64,000 nt of DNA from Nocardia amikacinitolerans NBRC 108937 (GTDB lineage Bacteria; Actinomycetota; Actinomycetes; Mycobacteriales; Mycobacteriaceae). How positions within the stretch are numbered: the stretch's first letter is position 1; each line of letters opens with the position of its first letter. Shown in pieces: positions 15,199 to 24,044 of the stretch. The translations under genes and the position numbers were made by a program. The notes below the pieces were generated by a model. That model was given only the letters and a program-made list of their open reading frames with translations. It was not told where the DNA came from and searched no databases. Location: the NCBI RefSeq assembly GCF_001612615.1, contig NZ_BDAU01000033.1, forward strand, positions 1 to 64,000, given 5' to 3'.

Positions 15199-16452
15199 GT
15201 GGCCAGATACTGGGATCCGCCTTCCGACCGCGTCGCCGAGCTCATCCGAGTCGGTGCCGGCTCGATGCTGGACAAACCGAAGACCGCCTACGAGGCCCTG
15301 GATACGGCTGTCTTCGCCTCGTCGAATACCTGGTTGTCGACGCAACCGCGCTTGATGGAGGCCCTGCGCGCGGCCGTGCGGGCAAACTTCGCGCACTGGG
15401 CGACGGCGAATATCAAGGCGCCTGGCATGCCAGTCACCGCGAATCTAGGACCGGAGAACGTCGATCTGGCACGCGACGTCGTGCGGCACGGCTTCGATAG
15501 CGCGATCTTCGCCAGCTTCCACGCCGCCCAGAATGCCGCGGTCCAGCTGTGGACGGTGAAGGCGTTCGAGGTGACCCGCGATCCGGACGAACTGCAGGAG
15601 CTTCTGGACGCAGTGGTGCGGTCGATCTTCGCCTACATCGACGACACGCATGCCGCACTGCACGCGATGGTCGACGACGAGCGCGGCCAATTCGCCGATG
15701 TCGATCACGCGGCACGGATGGAGGCCGTCGGGCTGATCCTCGAGGGCGCCCCGATCGGCGTCCGCCGCGCGAGCCAGCGCCTGCGCTACGAGCTGGACCG
15801 GCACCACCTCGCCGCAATCGTCTGGAGCGAGGGGAATTCCCGAGATCCGGGACAGTTGGAGCGCGCGGTGACGGCGTTGGTACAGGCCACCGGAGCGACG
15901 CGGCCGCTGACCATTCTCACCGGCCCGACGACCATGTGGGTGTGGATTTCGATGGCCACCGAATTGCAGGTCGGCGAGATCCGCGAAGTACTGGCGGTCG
16001 AGCACTGGACTCGAATGGCGATCGGTACGCCGGGGTCCGGGCTCGCGGGGTTCCGGCGCAGCCATCTCGATGCCCTTGTCACCCAGCGGATCATGCGCAG
16101 TTTTCCACCCGAAACTCGCATCGCGACCTACGACGAGATCGAAGTGGTTGCATTGGCGACCGCCGACATGGACCGCGCCATCGAATTCGTCAGCCGCACC
16201 CTGGGTCCTCTGGTGACCGCGGACCGGGACCTGCGCGAAACCTTGCGGATCTATCTGCGCGAGGGCCTGAGCACCACCCAGACCGCGAAAGCGCTTTATG
16301 CGCACCGCAACACGATCATCAATCGCCTCGACCGGGCACGCGCGCTGCTGCCGCACGGGCTGGAACAACGCACTCTGCAGATTGCCTTGGCTCTCGAGAT
16401 GGCACAGGTGATCGGCCCGCCGGTCCGCGATCCGGCACTCACAATTCAATAA
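15199..16452 (+). CDS. PucR/CdaR-family transcriptional regulator
   Basis: 417 residues from GTG 15199. The C-terminal ~70 residues form the PucR-type HTH: RDLRETLRIYLREGLSTTQT, AKALYAHRNTIINRLDRARA and LLPHGLEQRTLQIALALEM. The middle has the GGDEF-related CdaR-like region (RRASQRLRYELDRHHLAAIV, RPLTILTGPTTMWVWI). The N-terminal part is a helical sensor-like domain. Such proteins control catabolic genes in actinobacteria. It precedes the FadE5-like gene by 29 bases in the same direction, so it probably regulates the FadE5-FprB pair, its own operon, or the P450 (inference). Confidence 0.85.
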   Translation: MARYWDPPSDRVAELIRVGAGSMLDKPKTAYEALDTAVFASSNTWLSTQPRLMEALRAAVRANFAHWATANIKAPGMPVTANLGPENVDLARDVVRHGFDSAIFASFHAAQNAAVQLWTVKAFEVTRDPDELQELLDAVVRSIFAYIDDTHAALHAMVDDERGQFADVDHAARMEAVGLILEGAPIGVRRASQRLRYELDRHHLAAIVWSEGNSRDPGQLERAVTALVQATGATRPLTILTGPTTMWVWISMATELQVGEIREVLAVEHWTRMAIGTPGSGLAGFRRSHLDALVTQRIMRSFPPETRIATYDEIEVVALATADMDRAIEFVSRTLGPLVTADRDLRETLRIYLREGLSTTQTAKALYAHRNTIINRLDRARALLPHGLEQRTLQIALALEMAQVIGPPVRDPALTIQ

Positions 16453-16481
16453 CCGCCTATTACTATCCGAAAGAATCAGCA

Positions 16482-18323
16482 GTGAGCCACTACAAGAGCA
16501 ATATTCGCGATATCGAATTCAACCTGTTCGAAGTCCTCGGTGTCGGCGATCTTCTCGACAACGGGTTGTACGGTGACCTGGATTCCGCGACCGTCCGCCA
16601 CATTCTTGACGAAGTCGCCCGGTTGGCGGAGGGGCCGATCGCGGAATCCTACGCGTCGGCCGACCGTGAACCGGTGGTCTTCGACTCGGCGAAGCACGAG
16701 GTGGTGCTTCCGGAGGGTCTGCGCAAGTCGGTGCTAGCGCTCAAAGAATCCGGGTGGTCTCGCTTGGGTCTCCCGGAAGAAATGGGAGGTGTGCCGGCTC
16801 CCATGCCGATGGTCTGGGCTGTGCGTGAGATGCTGCACGTTGCCAACTCCGCCGCGAGTTTCTTCGACTTGGGCCCGCAGATGTCGCAGGTGCTGTTCGA
16901 AGTAGGCACTCCGCAGCAAAGACACTGGGCTGCAGCGGGTCTCGAACGCGGCTGGGCGGGGACGATGGTGCTCACCGAACCCGATGCCGGTTCTGACGTC
17001 GGCGCAGGCCGCACGAAGGCCATCGCGCAGCCCGACGGGATCTGGCATATCCAGGGTGTCAAACGGTTCATCTCCGGTGGTGACGTCGGCGATATGGCGG
17101 AAAACATCTTCCATCTGGTCCTGGCCCGGCCAGAAGGTGCGAGCCAGGGTACCAAGGGTCTGAGCCTGTTCTATGTGCCGAAGTACCTTTTCGATCCACA
17201 GACCCTAGAATTGGGCGCTCGCAACGGCGTGTTCGTCACAGGTGTCGAGCACAAGATGGGCATCAAGTCCTCACCGACCTGCGAAGTGACTTTCGGCGGC
17301 ACCGATATACCTGCCGTGGGCTGGCTGGTCGGCGGGATTCATGACGGCATCGCCCAAATGTTCCGCGTCATCGAGAACGCGCGAATGCTCGTGGGCACCA
17401 AATCCGCCGGCACGCTTTCGACCGGGTATCTGAATGCGCTCGACTACGCCAAACAGCGAATCCAGGGTGCGGATCTCACCCGGCAGGCAGACAAGTCGGC
17501 ACCGCGGGTCACCGTGATCCGCCATCCCGAGGTTCGGCGCTCGCTGCTGCTCCAGAAGGCCTACGCGGAGGGTCTGCGATCGCTGTACATGTTCACCGCG
17601 GCTCATCAGGATTCGGTGCCCCAGCTGTCCGAAATGGTGTCGAACGCCGACCCTGACATGGCGGCGCGGGTAAACGATCTGTTGCTCCCCGTGGTCAAGG
17701 GATTCGGCTCCGAACGGGCCTACGACACCCTCAAGCTCAGTCTGCAGACCTTCGGAGGATCCGGATTCCTACAGGACTACCCGCTCGAGCAGTACATCCG
17801 CGACACCATGATCGACACCCTCTACGAGGGCACGACAGCAATCCAGTCCCAAGACCTCTTCTTCCGCAAGATCATTCGGGATCGCGGCAAGGCATTGGGC
17901 CATGTATTCGGACTCATCACCGCGCTGATCGAGAAGCGCGATCGTGACGGGCGACTGACGGCCGAACTCGCCCTGCTGGCAACCGCTCTCGATGATGTGC
18001 GCGCCATGGTCGAATCGCTCACCCGATACGTGGTGGCCGCGCAGGATGAGCCGACCGAGGTCTACAAAGTCGGTCTGGGAGCCGTCCGATTGTTGTTCGC
18101 GATCGGCGACCTCCTCGTCGGCTGGCGTCTGCTCGAACAGGCCCACGTCGCCCTCACCGCGTCAGCGAAGCACTCGACCGTGGAGGACAAGCACTTCTAC
18201 GAAGGCAAGATCGCTGTCGCCTCGTACTTCTGCAAAAACGTGCTGCCCGAACTGTCCGCCACCCGCGCAGTTCTCGCGTCGATCGACAACGACGTGATGG
18301 CGCTGGACGACTGCGCTTTCTGA
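16482..18323 (+). CDS. FadE5-like acyl-CoA dehydrogenase
   Basis: FAD enzyme introducing the alpha,beta double bond into acyl-CoAs. 613 residues. The GTG at 16482 gives SHYKSNIRDIEFNLFEVLGV, almost the same start as mycobacterial FadE5, so it is preferred over the much longer frame opening at 15549. Other marks: TMVLTEPDAGSDVGAGRTKA, HIQGVKRFISGGD, GLSLFYVPKYLFD, GVFVTGVEHKMGIKSSPTCE, TLSTGYLNALDYAKQRIQGA, and QTFGGSGFLQDYPLEQYIRD followed by LYEGTTAIQSQD with the region of the catalytic Glu. The long C-terminal domain of this subfamily is present. The FprB-like gene follows after 12 bases, an unusual partner. Confidence 0.9.
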   Translation: MSHYKSNIRDIEFNLFEVLGVGDLLDNGLYGDLDSATVRHILDEVARLAEGPIAESYASADREPVVFDSAKHEVVLPEGLRKSVLALKESGWSRLGLPEEMGGVPAPMPMVWAVREMLHVANSAASFFDLGPQMSQVLFEVGTPQQRHWAAAGLERGWAGTMVLTEPDAGSDVGAGRTKAIAQPDGIWHIQGVKRFISGGDVGDMAENIFHLVLARPEGASQGTKGLSLFYVPKYLFDPQTLELGARNGVFVTGVEHKMGIKSSPTCEVTFGGTDIPAVGWLVGGIHDGIAQMFRVIENARMLVGTKSAGTLSTGYLNALDYAKQRIQGADLTRQADKSAPRVTVIRHPEVRRSLLLQKAYAEGLRSLYMFTAAHQDSVPQLSEMVSNADPDMAARVNDLLLPVVKGFGSERAYDTLKLSLQTFGGSGFLQDYPLEQYIRDTMIDTLYEGTTAIQSQDLFFRKIIRDRGKALGHVFGLITALIEKRDRDGRLTAELALLATALDDVRAMVESLTRYVVAAQDEPTEVYKVGLGAVRLLFAIGDLLVGWRLLEQAHVALTASAKHSTVEDKHFYEGKIAVASYFCKNVLPELSATRAVLASIDNDVMALDDCAF

Positions 18324-18335
18324 TCAGGAGATTTC

Positions 18336-20033
18336 ATGGCCTACGTCATCACCCAACGGTGTGTGAACGACACCAGCTGTATCGCCGAATGCCCCGTCGA
18401 CTGTATCCGCCCGACACCCGACCAGCGTGAGTTCGCCAACGCGGAAATGCTCTACATCGACCCGGATGTCTGCATCAACTGCGGGGCGTGCGCCGATGCC
18501 TGTCCGGTCGACGCGATTCACTCCGAGGACGAGTTGGTGACTTCGCTGGCGCGCTTCAGGGAAGTCAATTCCGCCTTCTTCCAGCAGCATCCGTTGCGGC
18601 CACGGCCAGCCGCCGACCAGCGAGCCGCCGCGGCGATTCGAGTGGTGGAACACCCACCGCTGCGGGTGGTGATCGTAGGCTCGGGCCCCTCGGCGAGTTA
18701 CGCCGCCGAGGCCCTGCTGGCGAGCGGGCGCACCGAGATCGACATGCTCGAACAACTGCCGACTCCGGGCGGTTTGATCCGAGCGGGGGTGGCGCCCGAC
18801 CACCAGGAAACCAAGAGGATCGCTGACCTGTTCGAGAACAACCTCGACACCGACGCCTTCCGATACCACCTGAATGTCGAAGTGGGCAGGCATGTCAGCC
18901 ACGATGAGCTCTTGCAGCACTACCACGCCGTCATCTACGCGACCGGAGCCTCCTCGGATCGCCGCCTGGCAATCCCGGGCGAGGACCTCCCAGGTAGTTA
19001 CCCCGCGACCCATTTCGTCGGCTGGTACAACGGCCATCCCGATCATGCCGACCACACCTTCGACCTCTCGTGTGAGCGCGCCGTCATCGTCGGCAACGGC
19101 AACGTCGCCTTGGACATTGCCCGCATCCTCACCGTCGACCCGAACGAACTGGCGCGCACGGATATCGCAGACCACGCCTTGAAGGCACTGCGGGACAGCG
19201 CGGTCAGAGAAGTCATCCTCTTGGGCCGCCGTGGCGTCGCAGAAGCGGCCTACACCACACCGGAATTCATGGCTCTGCGCCACCTCCACGGTGTCGACGT
19301 CCTCGTCGACCACCGAGATCTGGCCTACAAGCGAGCCGCCCACGCGGCTTCCGAAGACCCGCAAGCGGAACACTGGCTCCGCCTGAAAATCCAACTGGCC
19401 GAGGAGTACGCCCGCCGCCCACCAACCTCGGGAAACAAGCGAATCACCCTCCGCTACCTCACATCTCCGGTAGAAGTCATTGGCTCCGACCACGCAACCG
19501 CCCTCCGCGTCGTGCGAAACGAACTGATCGACACCAATGGCATCCCCACCGCACACCCCACCAACGAGTTCGACTCCATCCCCACCAGGCTGATCCTGCG
19601 TTCCATCGGCTACCGCGGCCGCCCCATCCCCGATCTCCCCTTCGACGTCACCCGAGGCATCGTCCCCAACGACCGCGGCCGCGTCCTCCAGCCTGAGCGA
19701 TCCCACCCGCGCACCTATGTCACCGGCTGGATCAAACGAGGTCCCCAAGGCGTCATCGGCACGAACAAGATCTGTGCACGCGAAACCGCAGCCACCCTCC
19801 TCAGCGACTTCCTCGCCGGCGCCCTCGCCGAACCTCCCCGCAACCGAGACGATTTCGCTGACCTCCTATCCCAGCGCCAACCAGATCTGATCGACCGTGA
19901 AGGGTGGCGTTTCATCGACGCCGCCGAACGTGACTCCGGCATACCCGCCAGGCGGCCGCGAGTGAAGTTCACCGCCATCCAAGACATGGTCGCAGCCGCG
20001 AAATCAGGACTGTCTGAAAGACGGCGGATCTGA
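18336..20033 (+). CDS. fprB: Ferredoxin-fused ferredoxin/NADP+ reductase (FprB-like)
   Basis: 565 residues. An N-terminal 4Fe-4S ferredoxin domain has Cys at 9, 15, 19 and 23 and CINCGACADACPVD at 46-59, i.e. two cluster motifs. It is fused to an adrenodoxin-reductase-like FAD/NADPH module: VVIVGSGPSASYAAEALLAS, PTPGGLIRAGVAPDHQ, VIYATGASSDRRLAIPGEDL, AVIVGNGNVALDIARIL and GWIKRGPQGVIGTNK. It supplies electrons from NADPH to ferredoxin-dependent enzymes such as P450s. AGGAG lies before the ATG, 12 bases after the dehydrogenase. A second, truncated copy of its C-terminus is at 48748. An IS256 piece begins 12 bases after its stop. Confidence 0.92.
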   Translation: MAYVITQRCVNDTSCIAECPVDCIRPTPDQREFANAEMLYIDPDVCINCGACADACPVDAIHSEDELVTSLARFREVNSAFFQQHPLRPRPAADQRAAAAIRVVEHPPLRVVIVGSGPSASYAAEALLASGRTEIDMLEQLPTPGGLIRAGVAPDHQETKRIADLFENNLDTDAFRYHLNVEVGRHVSHDELLQHYHAVIYATGASSDRRLAIPGEDLPGSYPATHFVGWYNGHPDHADHTFDLSCERAVIVGNGNVALDIARILTVDPNELARTDIADHALKALRDSAVREVILLGRRGVAEAAYTTPEFMALRHLHGVDVLVDHRDLAYKRAAHAASEDPQAEHWLRLKIQLAEEYARRPPTSGNKRITLRYLTSPVEVIGSDHATALRVVRNELIDTNGIPTAHPTNEFDSIPTRLILRSIGYRGRPIPDLPFDVTRGIVPNDRGRVLQPERSHPRTYVTGWIKRGPQGVIGTNKICARETAATLLSDFLAGALAEPPRNRDDFADLLSQRQPDLIDREGWRFIDAAERDSGIPARRPRVKFTAIQDMVAAAKSGLSERRRI

Positions 20034-20044
20034 CCTTGGTCTGA

Positions 20045-20237
20045 CTGGCCGAGCAGCTGCTGGCCCAGGCCAAACAGCAGGGGAGTGGAGTTGCTCGGCC
20101 CGGGCGGGTTGCTGAAACAACTCACCAAGAACGTGCTCGAAGTCGCTGTCGAGGCGGTGATGACCGAGCATGTGGGCTATGAGAAACACGACCCCGCCGG
20201 TCGTGGAACGGGTGACTCCTGCCACGATGGGCGATGA
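20045..20237 (+). pseudogene. IS256-family transposase N-terminal fragment
   Basis: LAEQLLAQAKQQG in one frame continues, one base later, as GVELLGPGGLLKQLTKNVLE, VAVEAVMTEHVGYEKHDPAG and RGTGDS before a stop at 20237. This is the start of an IS256/Mutator-type transposase, where the block reads ..G.LTK..VE.ALE.EMTEHLGYDKHDP. An extra G in a run of G near 20081 explains the frameshift. The catalytic DDE part is missing and no inverted repeats were found. Confidence 0.75.
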
Positions 20238-20381
20238 GATCCAGTCGGCCAGCCGCAGTAGGCCCGCAGGGTTCCGGGCCTGCGTCCGAACTCTCGGGGG
20301 GCGAAATCCGAGACGTGATCCGATGATTCGCTCGGCGCGGCGGCCTTATCGGGTGAGGTGTATCCCACCGAAGCCGTTAGT

Positions 20382-21260
20382 TCACCGTTTGGTTGGGTTG
20401 ACAATGCGGAGGCTGGTGGCGCGCCCGAGGTGAGACACTTCGTCGTCCATGCGAGTCAGCAAGCCTGGGATATGGCGGCGAAGCGCCATGGCCGTGATGT
20501 CCGAATTGACAAGGGATCGCAAGCGGCCTACCCAGGCCACCCAACTCGGCACGTAGACATGACGTTTCCGCTGTTCCATGCCCCTCACGAATGCAGTCGC
20601 GCACTCCTCGGCCGACAGCGTGTTCCGCATAGGGCCCGGAAGCATCTCCAATATCTGCCGAAACGTGGAAAGGTCGGCCTTGGCGTCGCGAACCATAGGT
20701 GTATCGATCCACGACATGTGCGCTGAGCCGACGCCGACCCCGAATTGCTCCACTTCGAGCCGAAGGCAGTTGACGAAGTGCTCGGCGCCGGCCTTGCTCG
20801 CGTTGTAGGCCGCGAGTCCGGGCATGGCTGCGAACGCGCCGATCGATGACACCACGAGGATGTAGCCGCGGCGTTCGATCACCGCGGGCAACGCTGCCCG
20901 CACCGTATGGAACACGCCGAGCAGGTTGATGTCGAGCACCCTGGCGAAGGCATCCGGGTCGGTATGCAGGACTGAGCCGTAGCTCGCGATTCCCGCGTTG
21001 GCGATCACGAAATCGATACCGCCGAAACGCTCTACCGCGAGGTCGACGGCCTGTTGCATCGCATCGAGAAGGGTGACATCCCCGGCCACGGCCAACGCGA
21101 CCTCGGCCCCGAGTTCGTCGGCCAGGGCGTAGAGCGCCGCGGTGTCGATGTCGATGAGCACAACCTTCGCGCCCTTGGCGACGAGTAGTCGCGCGGTAGC
21201 GGCGCCGATTCCATTGGCAGCGCCGGTGATTGCGACGACGGTGTCACGAACACTGGACAT
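20382..21260 (-). CDS. Short-chain dehydrogenase/reductase
   Basis: 292 residues from ATG 21260 (SSVRDTVVAITGAANGIGAA); the longer frame from 21464 adds an Arg/Gly-rich, unlikely N-terminus. SDR marks: ITGAANGIGAATARLLVAKG, LIDID in the NAD-preferring position after strand 2, IANAGIASYG, ILVVSSIGAF with the catalytic Ser, and AAYNASKAGAEHFVNCLRLE with Tyr and Lys. The C-terminus (EQRKRHVYVPSWVAWVGRLR) looks membrane-associated, as in several mycobacterial SDRs. It stands alone between the IS256 fragment and a WS/DGAT remnant. The ribosome-binding site is weak. The substrate is unknown. Confidence 0.82.
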   Translation of the reverse strand: MSSVRDTVVAITGAANGIGAATARLLVAKGAKVVLIDIDTAALYALADELGAEVALAVAGDVTLLDAMQQAVDLAVERFGGIDFVIANAGIASYGSVLHTDPDAFARVLDINLLGVFHTVRAALPAVIERRGYILVVSSIGAFAAMPGLAAYNASKAGAEHFVNCLRLEVEQFGVGVGSAHMSWIDTPMVRDAKADLSTFRQILEMLPGPMRNTLSAEECATAFVRGMEQRKRHVYVPSWVAWVGRLRSLVNSDITAMALRRHIPGLLTRMDDEVSHLGRATSLRIVNPTKR

Positions 21261-21496
21261 GGACTGTGACGCTAGCCATGGCGGGGCCTCGAGCACATGG
21301 CCTGAATGCACATCAGTGGTGGCAACGATGTGCATGCTGCCCAGTGGAGCGCGTCCGGGGCGACTTGATGGCCCCCCGAGGACGCTCCGTCGGCCTGTCG
21401 ATCCCGCGCGCAGAGGGGCCCTTTTCGCCTGATCGTGGCCGGACGCGCCGCACATGATCCCCATGCGGGCGGGGTCGGATCATCGCCTGGCGTTCG

Positions 21497-21655
21497 CTAC
21501 ATCAGCTGGATGGCGGAGACGCCGTCCAGCAGCGCGTGATGCGTTTCGGTGTAGATCGCCAGGCGGCCGTCGGGCAGGCCGGAGAAGCCGCCGAGCAGCC
21601 GGCTGCGATGGCGGCGGAACCGGGGTTGAACGTCCGTGGCGGAAGTCGCTGTCAT
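21497..21655 (-). pseudogene. Wax ester synthase/DGAT fragment
   Basis: Fifty-two residues overlap the PadR stop (ATGA) and end with LPDGRLAIYTETHHALLDGV followed by SAIQLM. HHALLDG is the HHxxxDG active-site motif of WS/DGAT acyltransferases, which are several hundred residues long. The gene is cut right after the motif. It was probably in one operon with the PadR gene before truncation. Confidence 0.6.
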
Positions 21656-22371
21656 TCTTCCAGCTCGCCCGGGGCCGTCTGCACACGTTTCAGCGGCCGT
21701 TGACCGGTGTCGTCGCGCCGTCGCAGAGCATCCAGGAGCGGGCTTTCGGAGCTGGCCGACTTGTACCTGGTACGGAGCGGAGCTTGGGCGAGCGCCTCGA
21801 GCACCCTGGTCGTTCCAGTGACTTCCAACTCGGTCAGCGCGATCAGATGATCCAGGCTCAGCAGTTCGAAGAACACGCTGCTGCGATGCGGCCCGTCGAG
21901 CGAGGGTGTGAACTTCTGCCTCGCCTCCCGGAGGTGCCGGGCTCTGTCGAGCATGCGACTTCGATAGTCCGCGAGGAGTTTTCGCACCGACTGTGGCGGA
22001 AGGAGATTTCCCAGGAACAATCGCATCATCATGTGGTGCCGCATGTCCGTGCCGGGGATGGGAGCGCCGAGCCGGAGCAGGAGCGCGTTGGAGCCGGTGG
22101 GCGCGATCGAATAGACCTGCTTGTTGGGCCGCCCGTCCTGGATGACTGTCTCCTTTTGCACGAAGCCGCGGCGTTCGAGCTCCCGAAGCTTCGGGTAGAC
22201 CTGCGTGCGCGGCGTCTCCCACCATGGTGAGAGTGCCCGGGCGTAGTGCGTTCCGATCTCGTAGCCGGTCATCGGCCGAATGCTGAGCAGTCCCAGAAGC
22301 GCGAGTTCCAAGTCGGACAACGTCGCTGCCGGTTGTGAATGGTCCTGTGAATGAGCGCCATTCGTGATCAT
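21652..22371 (-). CDS. PadR-family transcriptional regulator (second paralogue)
   Basis: 239 residues from ATG 22371, preceded by AAGGAG. Winged helix: LSDLELALLGLLSIRPMTGY, EIGTHYARALSPWWETPRTQ, YPKLRELERRGFVQKE and QDGRPNKQVYSIAPTGSN. Dimerisation part: HHMMMRLFLGNLLPPQSVRK and VFFELLSLDHLIALTELEV. It is a close relative of the protein at 12880. It is divergent from the acyl-CoA ligase that heads the 22-36 kb string, with a 22-base dyad between the starts that overlaps a promoter. This suggests direct repression of the catabolic string and of itself, lifted by a substrate or CoA ester (inference; known for other PadR proteins). Confidence 0.9.
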   Translation of the reverse strand: MITNGAHSQDHSQPAATLSDLELALLGLLSIRPMTGYEIGTHYARALSPWWETPRTQVYPKLRELERRGFVQKETVIQDGRPNKQVYSIAPTGSNALLLRLGAPIPGTDMRHHMMMRLFLGNLLPPQSVRKLLADYRSRMLDRARHLREARQKFTPSLDGPHRSSVFFELLSLDHLIALTELEVTGTTRVLEALAQAPLRTRYKSASSESPLLDALRRRDDTGQRPLKRVQTAPGELEE

Positions 22372-22425
22372 GTCGGTCTCCTTGGTTCGTTCCGGCGGCG
22401 GTGAGGGTCTGGTACACCTGAGGTC

Positions 22426-22453
22426 TTGACATAGTGTGGAATCACAATATGCT
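22426..22453 (+). promoter_or_regulatory. Promoter of the acyl-CoA ligase operon
   Basis: TTGACA at 22426-22431 and TATGCT at 22448-22453 are separated by 16 bases and stand 37 bases before the ligase GTG. This is the best sigma-70-type promoter seen in the window. It is overlapped by the PadR dyad. Confidence 0.6.
22430..22451. promoter_or_regulatory. Probable PadR operator
   Basis: CATAGTGTG-GAAT-CACAATATG: 9-base arms, one mismatch, 4-base centre. It covers the spacer between the -35 and -10 of the ligase promoter and lies 59 bases from the PadR start. Its size and position fit a PadR dimer site. Confidence 0.6.
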
Positions 22454-22489
22454 GAGTTCATACTAAACCGCGTCGACGAGGAGGCGGTC

Positions 22490-24028
22490 GTGACGACGCT
22501 CATGCGGGAACTCGATCAGCGGGCCGAGGAGAATCCCTCGGTCATCGCATGCCGGATCGGGAACCGATCACAGACTTTTGGCGAACTGGCCCAGCAGGTG
22601 CGGCTGTTCGCGGCGGCATTGCTCGAACTCGGATTGGAGCCGGGGGACAGGGTCAGCCTGTACCTTCCGAACTCGGTCGAGTACGTCACCTGCTGGTACG
22701 GAGCGATGCGTGCGGGCATGGTCGCGAACCCGATCAATGCCGCGCTCTCACCGCGTGAAGTGGAGTTTCTGCTCGACGACAGCGGTGCCCAGGTGCTCGT
22801 GACCACTGCGAATCTCGCCGGGAAGCTCGGCGAAATCCTCTCGGAGAGAACAGAACTGCGTCTGATCGTCGCTGACGCGGATATCTCGGCGTCCGGTCTG
22901 ACGCTGGCGGATCTGCTCACCGGCGGTGAACGGGATGTGCCATATCCCCCCGGGGATGCCGCCGCCTGCCTGCCCTACAGCTCGGGTACGACCGGCAGGC
23001 CGAAAGGTGTAGTGCATTCCCATGATTCGCTGTCCGCGCAAGCGGTTCTTTCGGCGAACGCGCTGCAGCTGCGCACTGGCGACATCCTTGTGCACGCGTT
23101 GCCATTGGTGCACTTGTTCGCCGGAAACATCGTGATGGGCGGACTGTTGGTGGCCGGAGCCACGATGGTCGTGCAACCTAGCTTCGATCCATCGGGTTTC
23201 GTCGACCTGCTCGCGGAAACTCGAGCGACCGCGTGTGCGGGTGTTCCGGCCAACTACGCCATGCTTACGCGGCTGCCGGACGACAACGTTCGACTCGGCC
23301 CGACTGATGCGCTTCAGGTCGCGTTCAGCGCGGGAGCCCCGCTGCCGACGGCGATCCGGGAAGGTTTCCGAGCGCGATTCGGCGCACCCGTTCTGAACTG
23401 CTACGGCATTACCGAAGCGGGTGGGAACCTGGCCGCGTCGCTGCGGTATGGGGAGACCCCCGACCTCTCGTGCGGGATCGTCTACCCTCGCACCGAACTG
23501 CGGATCGTGGACTCGGACGACAATCCGGTCCCGGCCGGCGAGGTGGGCGAGCTCGTCGCCCGCGGCCCGCAGATCATGACCGGCTACTGGCGGCGCCCCT
23601 CTGCCACGGCCCAGGCACTGCGCGGCGGCTGGTTCCACACTGGCGACTTGGCGCGCTTCGACGCCGACGGCTACCTCTACATCGTCGACCGGCGCAACGA
23701 CCTGATCGTGAGCGGCGGATACAACGTCTATCCCGCCGAGGTCGAGGATGTGCTCCAGGAGCATCCCGGCGTGGAGTCCTGTGCCGTCTTCGGTATCGAG
23801 GACTCGGTGAAGGGTGAAAAACCCTGGGCTGCCGTTGTTCCCGCGAACGCGGCGGTCGACGTGGAGTCGCTCGAGAGCTTCTGTCGAGAGCGCCTGGCGG
23901 CATACAAGGTCCCGCGCCGATTCGTCGTGGTCGACGAGATTCCCCGCAACTCTCTGGGCAAGCTGCAGCGCGGCGTTCTGCGCAAGCGCTATTCCCCCGA
24001 ATCGTCGTCGTCTACTTCCACTTCATGA
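22490..24028 (+). CDS. Acyl-CoA ligase (AMP-forming)
   Basis: Activates a carboxylic acid to its CoA ester with ATP. 512 residues from GTG 22490, five bases after GAGGAGG. Motifs: LPYSSGTTGRPKGVVHSHDS (P-loop), YGITEAGGNLAAS, GWFHTGDLARFDADGYLYIV, DRRNDLIVSGGYNVYPAEVE and the C-terminal catalytic Lys in PRNSLGKLQRGVLRKR. General architecture is like long- or medium-chain and aromatic acid ligases, and the specificity cannot be read. First gene of the long rightward string, under the divergent PadR. A second, feruloyl-type ligase lies at 30503, so the cluster can activate two acids or two stages. Confidence 0.9.
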   Translation: MTTLMRELDQRAEENPSVIACRIGNRSQTFGELAQQVRLFAAALLELGLEPGDRVSLYLPNSVEYVTCWYGAMRAGMVANPINAALSPREVEFLLDDSGAQVLVTTANLAGKLGEILSERTELRLIVADADISASGLTLADLLTGGERDVPYPPGDAAACLPYSSGTTGRPKGVVHSHDSLSAQAVLSANALQLRTGDILVHALPLVHLFAGNIVMGGLLVAGATMVVQPSFDPSGFVDLLAETRATACAGVPANYAMLTRLPDDNVRLGPTDALQVAFSAGAPLPTAIREGFRARFGAPVLNCYGITEAGGNLAASLRYGETPDLSCGIVYPRTELRIVDSDDNPVPAGEVGELVARGPQIMTGYWRRPSATAQALRGGWFHTGDLARFDADGYLYIVDRRNDLIVSGGYNVYPAEVEDVLQEHPGVESCAVFGIEDSVKGEKPWAAVVPANAAVDVESLESFCRERLAAYKVPRRFVVVDEIPRNSLGKLQRGVLRKRYSPESSSSTSTS

Positions 24029-24044
24029 GCCGAAAGGACCGCTG

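Noticed and set aside
15549..16481. Long N-terminal extension of the FadE5-like gene
   Set aside because: The extension lies over the PucR gene in another frame, and the conserved start SHYKSN lies at 16482.
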